Shown here: positions 10,601 to 19,400 of the stretch, piece by piece | Position numbering within the stretch: the stretch's first letter is position 1 | How the letters are laid out: each line of letters starts with the position of its first letter | DNA from: Branchiostoma belcheri | Lineage: Eukaryota; Chordata; Leptocardii; Amphioxiformes; Branchiostomatidae | Length of the DNA stretch: 64,000 bases | Direction: 5' to 3' | Assembly: GCF_001625305.1 (NCBI RefSeq) | Contig: NW_017803846.1 | Coordinates: 126,773-190,772 of the forward strand | Notes under the pieces: generated by a model | What the model was told of the DNA's origin: nothing | What the model saw: the letters and a program-made list of their open reading frames with translations, nothing else | Databases searched by the model: none | Translations under genes and position numbers: made by a program

Positions 10601-11393
10601 TGGTGTACAATATCCACGTACATGAAAGTCATCAGAAATGACATTGCCAATTCAGATTTCCTCCCATATCAAATGAGGTGAAAAAGTATGTAACACTACT
10701 AACAGTTACAGTCTGTTGTACACAAAGAAGTTAGCCTCAACTAACCCAGAATATAAAGTAACTAGAGTTCCACGATCTCATACGACTGACAAGGTTACCC
10801 CCTGTTTATTTCGCATTGCATCCTGGGGATGGGAAACTGTTGAATGACAGGGCAGTAAACCTGTCCTGTCTCCTTTTGATTTTCAACCTCCTTGGTTCTA
10901 GCAAGATACTAGTATTTAATATGGACAACAACAACCACAAGGCTCTGAATCGGCTGCCATGATCACCATAACTCATTGACAAAATAACGTTAACTGGATT
11001 AACTGGCTGAAGGAATCAAGAACTGGAAGGATGATTTGCGAGATTCTATGCCACTTAACAGAAGAGTGTACTTTTGGTCCAAGCATTTTTGTTCATTGAA
11101 CAAATTGAGTTAAATAAGTTATACCTATCACGTTTGACTATTTTCAGGAACTGTTGCATTTCAGGGTTATTGGTGTCGTATGGTCTTAAATGCTAACAAC
11201 TAATTATGTTAGACATAACGCATAAGGTAAAAAAAATATTCACCCTTTCTTTCATTCTCCACGTCTGTGTGACCGCTCGACTCCCCTCGACTCTCTCCAC
11301 ATGTCGCTTCTTCATGTAGGCCAGCGGGAGTTGCCAGTCCTGCAGATCACACTCGTCTTCCTCCGAAATGTCTTCATACGCCGACAGCGCCAT
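1590..11393 (-). CDS. RPTOR: Raptor, regulatory-associated protein of mTOR (5' part of gene, four exons)
   Basis: Raptor is the mTORC1 scaffold that recruits substrates such as S6K and 4E-BP at the lysosome and cytosol. Four minus-strand exons (11393-11244, 9356-9254, 7668-7586, 1667-1590) join in phase into 138 residues that align collinearly with the N-terminus of vertebrate raptor. Landmarks are [12 protein letters not shown] in exon 1, [16 protein letters not shown] in exon 2 and [18 protein letters not shown] in exon 4, the start of the raptor N-terminal caspase-like conserved (RNC) region. All donors are GT and all acceptors AG. The ATG at 11393 has a strong Kozak context (A at -3, G at +4) and is preferred to an in-frame ATG at 11411. 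The rest of the roughly 1,300-residue protein lies beyond the left edge. The gene is divergent from the FKBP gene. Family assignment is established knowledge; splicing is inferred from sequence. Confidence 0.96.
1668..2597. other. RPTOR intron 3, 3' part, nothing recognised
   Basis: AT-rich intronic sequence without a recognisable exon, RNA gene or element. Confidence 0.5.
2598..3026 (+). repeat. Repeat family O (octamer-rich), 3' half only
   Basis: The stretch carries the family hallmarks CAGCTAGGGGGCCCAAAT, GCAGTACCAAGGTCAA and the terminal ACATGGAGGGTAA. It matches the 3' halves of copies at 48.0-48.8, 56.2-57.5 and, inverted, 38.7-39.4 kb. The octamer-bearing 5' half is missing here. Confidence 0.65.
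3264..3422 (-). repeat. 3' LTR
   Basis: 159 bp, one mismatch to the 5' LTR. AATAAA is at plus-strand 3327-3332 (TTTATT). Confidence 0.87.
3426..3447 (-). other. Polypurine tract
   Basis: On the minus strand a 22-base uninterrupted purine run of GGAGAGAGGAAAG character lies a few bases before the 3' LTR (plus-strand pyrimidine run). This is the expected site for plus-strand priming. Confidence 0.75.
4227..4436 (-). pseudogene. Possible C-terminal remainder of the LTR-element frame
   Basis: Around 69 residues open in a different frame directly where the repeat frame stops (PPEPPPTV then stop). Composition is ordinary protein-like, including [14 protein letters not shown]. Whether it was joined to the repeat protein by frameshift or indel cannot be decided. 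Confidence 0.3.
4433..5191 (-). pseudogene. Proline/acid-rich 17-residue tandem repeat domain of the LTR element
   Basis: About twelve units of a 51-bp repeat encode 17-residue repeats with core [17 protein letters not shown]. The central five or six are nearly identical at DNA level and the outer ones more diverged. This continues the protease frame after the shift near 5220. The tail is Pro/His-rich ([14 protein letters not shown]). The unit is a multiple of three, so the opposite strand is also open (4576-4986, 5002-5529); those are shadows. The predicted protein is hydrophilic and disordered, with no known fold recognised. Confidence 0.7.
5188..6150 (-). pseudogene. Retroviral-type aspartic protease with C-terminal repeats (frameshifted)
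   Basis: The first 130 or so residues form a retropepsin-like fold: catalytic triad LDSGAES near residue 37, then a strand containing [11 protein letters not shown], then [20 protein letters not shown], the second conserved block of clan AA proteases. It would cleave the element's own polyprotein as a dimer. After a Ser/Thr/Lys-rich linker come about six copies of a 17-residue unit with core [15 protein letters not shown]. The frame stops at 5188, but the same repeat continues in another frame from 5191, implying a one-base loss in a C-run near 5219-5223. An in-frame stop lies about ten residues before the listed start, separating it from the gag-like part. Confidence 0.75.
6274..6576 (-). 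pseudogene. Gag-like fragment with start of a zinc knuckle
   Basis: This frame opens at an ATG at 6576 inside the last bases of the LTR, reads through the primer-binding site and runs basic and polar to [10 protein letters not shown] before a stop at 6274. The CxxC at the end looks like the start of a gag zinc knuckle; the continuation in another frame ([14 protein letters not shown]) suggests an indel at an AAAC-rich microsatellite near 6240-6290. It is called gag-like from position and Cys/His content only; no capsid motif is visible. Confidence 0.5.
6553..6570 (-). other. Primer-binding site (tRNA-Leu-like)
   Basis: Immediately after the 5' LTR the minus strand reads TGGTGGCAGCGTCGGGTC. 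Its first 11 bases are complementary to the 3' end of a tRNA ending CGCTGCCA-CCA, as in metazoan tRNA-Leu. The position directly abutting the LTR is what retroelements require. Confidence 0.75.
6571..6729 (-). repeat. 5' LTR
   Basis: Upstream LTR of the minus-strand element, starting ACGCCACCCCTATG and ending CATTATGGCG. It includes AATAAA (plus-strand TTTATT at 6634-6639). The primer-binding site begins at the next base. Confidence 0.87.
6774..7549. mobile_element. Family C DNA element, copy 1 (short TIRs)
   Basis: The block opens TGGACCGTTCC and closes with its reverse complement GGAACGGTCCA. A diverged copy is at 26938-27650. No transposase frame is visible and no clear target-site duplication was found. 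It sits 36 bp downstream of the RPTOR exon 3 donor. Confidence 0.7.
7586..7668 (-). CDS. RPTOR: RPTOR coding exon 3
   Basis: 83 bp in a frame set by exon 2. It completes an Asp codon and encodes [14 protein letters not shown] and [12 protein letters not shown], matching raptor residues just after ECWID. Acceptor is TTTTTGTCCAG, donor GTACGT. The exon is too short and phased to appear as an obvious open frame. A DNA element (6774-7549) ends only about 36 bp beyond its donor. Confidence 0.95.
7669..9253. other. RPTOR intron 2
   Basis: No exon is recognised. A tRNA-related stretch at about 7800-7880 has a degenerate B box (GGTTTGATTCCCG) and may be a SINE head. Otherwise no structure is seen. 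Confidence 0.45.
9254..9356 (-). CDS. RPTOR: RPTOR coding exon 2
   Basis: 103 bp, entered through an ACAG acceptor directly before the ATG of [10 protein letters not shown] and left at GTAAGA after one base of the next codon. It encodes the almost invariant raptor segment [17 protein letters not shown] followed by CARQECWI. Confidence 0.96.
9553..10195 (-). repeat. Repeat family B, inverted copy
   Basis: The reverse complement matches 21364-21930 and 22577-23145, sharing the GTGAAAATGATGC-like block, the CCCTTGTGTGTGAAAG region and the GCGGTATACGGTCTCAG end. No protein with conserved motifs is encoded. Confidence 0.65.
10196..11243. other. RPTOR intron 1, nothing recognised
   Basis: Only a short family O remnant (10760-10800, AGAGTTCCACGATCTCATAC) is visible. 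Confidence 0.45.
11244..11393 (-). CDS. RPTOR: RPTOR coding exon 1
   Basis: This exon encodes 50 residues starting [14 protein letters not shown]. It contains the raptor signature of an acidic start followed by [13 protein letters not shown] and ends WRMKER at a GTGAAT donor on the minus strand, phase 0. An alternative in-frame ATG at 11411 would add six residues (MTNFAS) but has a weaker start context. Confidence 0.95.
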
Positions 11394-11411
11394 GCTAGCA
11401 AAATTTGTCAT

Positions 11412-12574
11412 TGAATTTCAAATGCGGGGACTGATCGCAATTTAAGTCTGCAGAGATCCCAGTCCCATATTATAACCCGGTAATGTTCTGTGGATATGAA
11501 CAGTCACGAGCGCCATCAGAAAACATTAGACGTCATCAGTAAACACACGGCGTGTCAAATGGATCTACCGAATGTATCCTCCAAGTAAGGGAAGTTTACA
11601 CAAGACTTTCAAGAGTCAAATTGTGTTGGAAGATGACAACCTTTCAAATCAAAAGTTGACCAAATGCCAATGCCGTCCTTCTAATCCGATCTGCTTCCGG
11701 TGATCTGCTTCCGGGTTACCAAGGGGTAGGTGGAAAAAGTAGTAACCGGTCAATGTAACGGGACGGTACCAGGCCTGTACGGTATGGTAAATGGTGTTGG
11801 GTTAGCGGAAAAGGTCGGCTAGCCAACACAGGCATGGCGATATCCGAAGTGCCTCCTGTGGACCCAAAGGGTGTGCATGGGGGTTTGGTCCCTAACAAAT
11901 TTAAGTAATTTATATTTACTGCTGTGGGTGGGCTATTTGTGGGTAGTGGGGGTGGGTGGCACCCCCGGAACCTCAATTTCCCATCCAAGCCAGCCTAGCG
12001 GGCAGCATTTCGGCCACACCCACAACCCGCGCTTTAGCAAGACATGGTTGAAAAAGATGTTTATCAAACTTGTTCAAAAGATACATTTGTAAATTGTTTT
12101 CTGAAATTCTGTGTCTTTGAATAGTTGGAGCAAAATACAGTAACTACCGAGCCGAGTTAAACCATTTCGGCACTGGGCTTCTGGAGCTTATGTCGGCCGC
12201 GCGGCGTACAAAACAGTATCTTAGGCCAAGTCTTTGTCTGTGAAAATGTAAGACAAGAGGCCTTGCAGTCCTGTCCTGCCGATAACGTTGTTGTCCCGAT
12301 TAAACTTTGTTACCCAGGCGGTATGATCTCGAAAATACAAGGTTTGATTTGCCGATTCCGAGTTTCCAGTGCTGAAGCCGCCGACACTGGACACCAAGTG
12401 TTGACGTAACTTCGGCACTGAAGATCTAGGACGGAAGCCGCCTCAACTCTGTATACCGAGTGCTGAGAAAGGAACCCGTTACTTTGGTACTTGCATTATT
12501 TTCACCCCAAATACACCAATTCTTACATTGTTTATCTGACATTTCCAACTCCGATTACCTGCCGCGCCGTACGG
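11412..12574. other. RPTOR-FKBP shared intergenic region, 5' part
   Basis: The divergent region between two start codons. It has a 15-bp direct duplication of ATCTGCTTCCGG at about 11687-11715 and a GC-rich stretch at 12130-12440 with repeated CTTCGGCACTG. RPTOR promoter elements are expected near 11412-11700 but none can be named. Confidence 0.45.
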
Positions 12575-13033
12575 AAGGATGCTGTTCAACCCCATTGTCG
12601 AATGGTTCCAACGTCTGTATTCGAATTTTCGAAAGGGGCACAAGCGGGTAGGGCGAAACGCGTTCGAATCATTTTATGGAAGCCAGGGAAGCGTTCCATA
12701 ACGGGTTCCGGACCGGGCCGTACCGTAAAGTACGGCCCGGTCTGGAACCCGTTATCGAACGTTATCGCGGCCCGGGTATGATATAAATATAGAATATACA
12801 ACACGGGGTCTTCCGTATCGCCTGAGGTACCAGCCCGACCGCGCGTCGGATCGCCCGAAGGCCGGAGGGAGATCCGATCCGCGGGAGGGCTGGGACCGAG
12901 GGTGATGCGGAATACACCGTGTTGTATTTTATTTATGTCATACCCACCCAAGAAAACACTCCTTTCAATGCAAAATGAAACACGGGCCGGAACACCCGTA
13001 TCGAACGTAATCGCGGCCCAGGTAGGACATAAA
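12575..13033. repeat. Repeat family D, copy 1, with 26-bp-arm palindrome
   Basis: Shares blocks with 45580-45965: GAAACGCGTTCGAAT, CCCGACCGCGCGTCGGATCG, CATACCCACCCAAGAAAAC and CGTAATCGCGGCCCAGGTA, in a different order. At 12698-12755 two 26-bp arms with one mismatch (starting ATAACGGGTTCC) flank a 6-base loop. It ends about 200 bp before the FKBP start codon. Confidence 0.65.
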
Positions 13034-13060
13034 TACATGTATAAAGCAGGCAGAGGAACG

Positions 13061-13176
13061 TTTCATGAAAACACCGGTGTGATACCGCACTTTCTAGAAG
13101 CTTCCAGGAAGCACACGTTTAAAAGAAACACTGGTGCGATACTGTAAATTCTAAAAGCGTTCCAGCAGAGCACATG
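13061..13176 (+). promoter_or_regulatory. Duplicated heat-shock-element module upstream of FKBP
   Basis: A perfect three-pentamer HSE, TTCTAGAAGCTTC (13092-13104), fits TTCnnGAAnnTTC exactly and lies 133 bp before the start codon. A second inverted pair TTCATGAA is at 13062-13069. The HSE sits in a roughly 58-bp unit repeated at 13119-13176 (ACACCGGTGTGATAC versus ACACTGGTGCGATAC), where the HSE is degenerate. HSF binding is inference; FKBP52 (HSP56) is a known heat-responsive HSP90 co-chaperone. Confidence 0.6.
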
Positions 13177-13236
13177 TGACGGAAACCTACCCTCAGATTC
13201 AGAAGAGAGCTACCTTGTGCACAGTTAAGTAACGTA

Positions 13237-13474
13237 ATGGCAGAGAATTCTTCAGACCAGGCAGCCACGTCTGTCACGTCCACAGGAGGGGACGACATCA
13301 CTCCGAATAAGGATGGAGGGGTGCTGAAGAAGATCCTCCGACAAGGCGAAGGGGAAGACAGGCCTCTGGCTGAAGACAAAGTGTCCGTGCATTATGTGGG
13401 CACCCTGACGGATGGCACTAAGTTCGACTCAAGCCGAGACAGGGACGACAAGTTCGAGTTTACACTCGGCAAAG
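13237..13474 (+). CDS. FKBP4: FKBP exon 1 (start, FK1 N-terminal half)
   Basis: 79 codons plus one base; donor AAAG/GTAAGG. Encodes a short acidic leader then [21 protein letters not shown] and [10 protein letters not shown] of FK1. Intron 1 that follows is 11.7 kb. Confidence 0.96.
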
Positions 13475-16400
13475 GTAAGGTTGTTTCCGCAGGTTTAGGA
13501 AAGCCACGCCTTCCGCACGGGTGTTCCATAATTTCGTCAACACTGGACGTAGAGTGCTGAAGTTTACTCACTACGTTCCGAAACCCCTATGTTCGAAAGC
13601 TTTAAATTATGTTCCGAAAATTATCTCTATCTTCTGAAAGCCCTTTGTTCCTATTTAAAATGTCCCGAAACAAGTATCAAACACAGGGCGCGAAATTCTT
13701 TTGGGAATAGGTGCACTGGTGCACCCAACCAAAAACATTGAGTGCACAAAAAATAAAATTTCTTCGGGTGAACCATATAAAACTAGAGTTCCACGATCTC
13801 ATACCTTCGCCAAATGATGTTAATCTTTATGACTGACAAAGTAAAGATTATTCCCCTGATTATGCAAATACTCTCACCTCTCGAATAAAAGTACCCCCTG
13901 GAATAAAAGTACCCCCCGGACAAATCTTCAAAATCTAATAAAAGTACCCCCTGTAATAAAAGTACCCTGAAAACTGACATGTTAGCAACGTCTATGCTCC
14001 AAAAATGTGTTCTCACAGTGTATGCATGGGTCTACATGTCACTTACAATTGTTGACAGGTCCTGAATAAACATACCTCCTTAAATATGATACCCTTCAAA
14101 ACCTAATAAATACCCCCAGATTGAGAATAAATGTACCCCCTGGAAAATTACCAAATTAACAGCCTGTATTGTTGCAGGTTTTTGAGGAGTATATGTCACT
14201 TGCAGTGTAATATATCTATGATTATGTCATCCATCAATATTCTAGCTCTGCCTTCATACAATTTGTTGTTAATCATTGCAATGCATGCTATATCAAACAG
14301 GAACAGTAATCATCATCATTATCATCGGCCGACCGTATTGGTCGGGGTTATACCGCCCCTTACGAGGTGGCATACCCTTTCGTTAGCTTAATACAAGACG
14401 GGGTTCGCCACGCCTCCGTCCGGGTGATGATGTAATTACCATGTGTGGGCTCACACCCCAGAGGTCGTGGGTTCGAACCCCACCTTGTCACCGATCTTGT
14501 GCCCTTGGGAAAGGCACTTTACACGACTTTCCTCACTTCACTCAGGTGGAAATGAGTACCTAGCTTCGGCTAGGGACGTCCCTCGGATAGGACGTTAAAT
14601 GGAGGTCCCGTGTTTGGGGAGAGCCACACCCCACGCACGTTAAAGATCCCACCACACCTTTCGAAAAAGAGTAGGGGCATGCCCCGGTGTGCGATGGTAC
14701 AAACACTACTGTATGGAGTTGGTGATTCACTTCAAATCACCCGAATGGAACAGTAATATCAAGTTTTGAAATAACTCAATTAGAGTTCTTGATTTTTCTA
14801 AAGCTTGATAATTATCAGTAAGATTTCATTTAGAGCTTGAAGTTGAACAAATGCTTAACATATGCTCTATACAAATTGTGATGCTAATATGTAAAAGCCA
14901 TTGGCAAAAGAATTGATAATCATCTACAAATATTTCAACATAATTATTCCTTTTATCTTTCCCAAATTTCCATTTATGCAATGCATATTTCTCTTTATAG
15001 TCACTTCTATAAAAAATAATGATCAATGCTACAACATAATCATCAGATCAAACAGATGGCAACATTGTAAGAGGGCCTGCATGCCCTTTTTCGTTAACCA
15101 TTATGGGCTATTTTAATTTACCGTTAATCGTTGCCGAGTCGCTCTAATTCAACGTTAAGCATTATCGGTATATTCATCGTGAAGCGTTATTGGTCGTTTT
15201 AATTCAACGTAAAACGTTGTCATCCTAAATTCAGCGTTAAGCGTTAATGAATAATTCTTCGTTACGCCTAATTTTGCCTTTCAAAGTGCAGGAAAATGCG
15301 TCATTGAAGGTTTAAAAATACAAAATTTCCGACCGCCCCCCCCCCCACATTGCTCGCGCATTTGCCGCTCGACTCGCGCCAGCACCAGTTTTCCGTCAAT
15401 TACCGGAACTTTGCGGAGAGTTACAGGATTTTTTTTAACGAATCTGTCAACCATGACAGACAAAATTAACAAAAATCTTGAGTAAAAATATGAAAACATC
15501 AGAAGGACCGACAAACACTCTCAACACTATGATTTGCCTCTGAAAATGCGGGAAATTGCATTTTTGAAGGCTTAAAAATCCTAAATTTTCCGGGGGAGCA
15601 TCCCTCGAACCCCTCAGATTGCGAGCGCCTTTGGCGCTCCACTCTCAAAATCTGGGCGGGCGGAAAAAAATCAAGCTGGGTAGAGCCCTGGCCGACGTCG
15701 ACTCAGACTCCCCTTTATTTGTGGACGCACTCGGGGACCAGAGCAGGTGGGAAACACAGGGAACACATACCTTTAATGAGTGCTTCATTACATGTAAGAT
15801 ATTCGTAGTAATTTTGTCAGTGATCACCTTTTCTCACAAAGCGAGATACCAAATCCAGTGCAGCTCGAAAAAAAGCCTGTCAATTTACCGTTAAGCGTTG
15901 CCGACCGTCCTGAATTTACCGTTAAGCGTTATCGGCCCTGCTGAATTTACCGTTAACCGTTGCCAGGACCCCCCCATGCAGACCCTCTTGTAACACACAG
16001 CATTTCACAACCTCAGTCAAGGGTCTTATGTTACATGTGCTTGTCTTTGAAGTGCCCACTGAAGTATGCAAATGGTAGGGGCGGGGCTTCAAGTTTGGAA
16101 CAGGAGTTCTTGGAAAACTGAGACATTCTTTTGCAGGGGGAAGTATTTTCTTTAAAATATTTCTTTGTGATAGTTCATCCGTTAGACTGCAATTTTACTC
16201 CTGTTTGTGGTCTTTTAAATACTGATTAGCTTTGTTGAATGCAACATGCATATGTATATTTTTGACAAAGAGTTTTATATATATCAAGTAAAAAATTGCA
16301 CCCCCCTACTAGAAGTGAGCTCTGCCGATCGTGTTTACGTGTTTTACTTCATTGAGGAGCCTGCATTGAGAATGGACTTTTTCCAGTGCTAAATTTTCAT

Positions 16401-19400
16401 GTTTGTGGTAGGATTTTCGACTCTTTGGGAGTATTACAGTTTGTAATGGCTAGAATACATTGTTACGTGGTATTATTTTAACATATTCCCGAGGAAAAGA
16501 TCGTTTTGAGCAAGGAGTGTTGAGTGAGATGTGTGTGCAAGGTGCGTGAAAATGTTGCGAGTTCCGCCGATTTTTCTATAAATAAAAACGCCCGTTATAC
16601 TTCATATTTCCGACACAATACGTGTTCCCAAGTTTAATTTACATGTAAAACTACTAAAAGGGAGGTACATGTCATATGTTGTTAGAATTGCCCTGATTTA
16701 AAAAAAAAATAGTTGGGTCGGCTGAGAAAAGTGGTGTGTACTTCAGTCTTTTTTTGTCATTTTACGTGCAGGACCACAAATTTTCCTGGAACTTTTCCGA
16801 TAATGAAAAAAAGAAATAAACGTACCGTCTAAAATAAGAACGTACCGGACGGATCTTGAGGCAAAAAAAAATAAACGTACCGGTACGTTTATTCGAGAGG
16901 TGAGAGTAGGATCCTCATTTGCTTGAATTACATCAGTTGATCAAATTCTCCACCAAAAATTATACAGCCTTATCTTAACATAGAAAGCCATTCTATCTTT
17001 TCCTCAGAAATTATGCAAATGAGGTCCTTATTTGAATAAGTTATGTTTAATTGTATTCACCTTCACTTAACTTTCAAATACCCCAAGTATGAAATTCCAG
17101 GCAGTTACCATTATGGAATTATAACATTTTGCTCATTAATTATGCAAATTAAGTGTTAATTTGCACAATCTACATGTTTCTCTTGTTCTCAATTACATAT
17201 GTCACAAGCTTAAATATGATGTAATGCAGCTGATTTATACAATTTTGTCATAAATTATGCAAATTACAACCAGATTTGCATAATTGCCTATTAATATCAA
17301 ATTGTCAATTGTCTTTTATACCAAAAATCACGACGATCCGTCAACTGGTTCTTGAGTTATCCTCTTTTGAATATTTTTTAAAGAAACGCCCCTGCAGTTC
17401 CAGAGCAAAGCGCTAGGGGGCCCAAAATTATGCCACTTCTTCCCCAACACTAGAGCTACCTGCCATCCAAATTTCGTCACCCTAGCATGTCCAGATCATG
17501 AGATATCAAAACCGGAAGTTCTGCTGCAGTACCATAACAAGCCACCAGGGGGCCCAAAATCTAATCATTTCTACCCTACCCACCTACCAAGTATGAATAC
17601 AAACCAGTGTTTCTGCCAGGCGGCCGTCTAGCCGTCCTTTGACGCCCTCTTCCCGCTGGGGTCGGCCTAAGCCCGTGAGGAGACTGTCCCAAGAAAAAAA
17701 AATGATACCGTATTTCTTGTAGGACCGAAGGACCAGACATCGATATGTTTGATTTCACTCAGCTATTCAAAGATAAACTTGTTAGATATATTTTCAAACA
17801 TAAGAAAAGTTTATGTCCAGGCATTTATCTCTTGAAATACGACACAAAAATGTGTCTCATGCACCGCGCACGGCCTGCTGAGCTAGCTGCATTGTTTTGA
17901 CTGTATGCAAAACCTGCGTCACATGTCCACATTTCGCGTCTCTGATTGGTTGTTGCGTCGGCCGCTGCAGCGCCAGCGGTAAGATTGAGTGAGCCGACGC
18001 GCGTGTAAACAACTTTTCTTTGTTAGGATATAAGCGCTAAAACGTTATTTTCCACAACCACACATCGATATTCTAGTGAAGAAATATATAGTTTCAAGAA
18101 TCTTTCAGGTAAATATATATTTCTATGCGTATTTTTTGCATTTTAAGCGTTAGTTTGAGGTACACTTACCCCAGAAGTATACGGACCGCGTGCGTTTCTC
18201 GTAGCCACGCTAATTTTTTTAGTGTTTTTACCCCAAGTTTTACCAATCAAAACAATAAAGAATTCCCGCTAAGGAGAACCCAGTAACATGTCAGATCCCA
18301 GCAATTATGTTTTTGATCAAAACTATGGATGTGCACATATTTCAGCCGTATTCGTCTGCGGGAATTCGTGACGCAAACCTACCCCGCGAACAGGAATCAG
18401 GACCGACGGCCTTTATCCGGAAGTTGCCGCCGCATTAAAGTTACCTTTACTCTAACAATTATTTGCCTCTCAGAATGCGGGAAATGGCGTTTAAGAGGGT
18501 TAAAATTTCAAAATTTCCAGGGGGAGCATGCCCCCGGACCCCCCTAGTATAGGCTCGCGCCTTCGGCGCTCACGGTCGGGCCTTCGGCCCTCCAGTTGGG
18601 ACGGCCTTCGGCCGGCGCCTGGCAGAAACACTGCAAACCATATAAGCCTTCTCGAATTATCGTGTTAACTTTACAGATGGACACACAGACCGACACATAA
18701 TTAGATCATTTGTTAACATCTATGCTGATGACATCTTGGGATATGGTCACTCATCCAGAAGATATAGTGATGATTGCCTTGCTTCTGATCTCTCTGCTGA
18801 CCTTGAACACATGGTTAGGTGGGGTAATCAGTGGCTTGTGACCTTCAACTCCTCAAAGACGAAGCTCCTCTCTTTCCATCACAAGAGATCAGTCCCGAAA
18901 CTTCCTCCAGTCCATATGAGTGGAACCTAACTGAACGAAGCTCTATGCTTCGAACGGCTCTTGGGTCTTAAATTCACTTCGGACCTCAGATGGAATTGCT
19001 ACATCCAATCCGTTGCCAAGGAAGCCGGGAAAATGGTGGGTTCTTTGTACGGTGCCAAAAAAGTATTTAACACCATCAGCCATCTTATACTTATACAAGA
19101 GCCAGAGTAGACCTAAAATGGAATATTGTTGTGCACATCTGGGCTGGAGCTGCCCAGAGCTCCCTAAACTGCCTCAACCGAGTTTAAAAGCGCTTACAAA
19201 ATCTTGTTGGGAGTGACTTGTTCGCCACCCTACAACCACTCTCACGGCAAATGCTGTGGAACTTCATTCGCTAGTGCCCCCACTTTGAAAATTCTCAACA
19301 AGGACACGTCTTGCACTTCCACCGAAGCAAATCACCCTTCCTTCCTCCATTCACCACCTCTTATAAAATTAGGAGGAAGTTCCATGCTGAAAGCTTATTT

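Larger units (their letters stand above)
13871..16906. mobile_element. 3.0-kb DNA element with 25-bp TIRs and TA target duplication
   Basis: The ends are inverted repeats starting CTCTCACCTCTCGAATAAA (24 of 25 bases identical), flanked by TA on both sides. Subterminal iterations of AATAAAAGTACCCCC (left) and AATAAACGTACC (right) line both ends. No transposase frame is visible, so it is non-autonomous. It contains a SINE and another TIR element. Confidence 0.72.
13788..18700 (+). repeat. Repeat family O copy broken by two nested insertions
   Basis: Family O segments occur at 13788-13870, 16907-17604 and 18634-18700 and read as one element once 13871-16906 and 17605-18633 are removed. They run from GTTCCACGATCTCATACC, through several ATGCAAAT octamers, to GCTAGGGGGCCCAAAATT, CTGCAGTACCATAAC and ACACACAGACCGACACA. 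Confidence 0.7.

Noticed and set aside
12586..13038. 150-residue minus-strand frame upstream of FKBP
   Set aside because: Falls in GC-rich repeat family D across a palindrome; no conserved motif.
14400..14490. True tRNA gene at the perfect B box
   Set aside because: No acceptor or anticodon stem; followed by a SINE body shared with 30856-31110.
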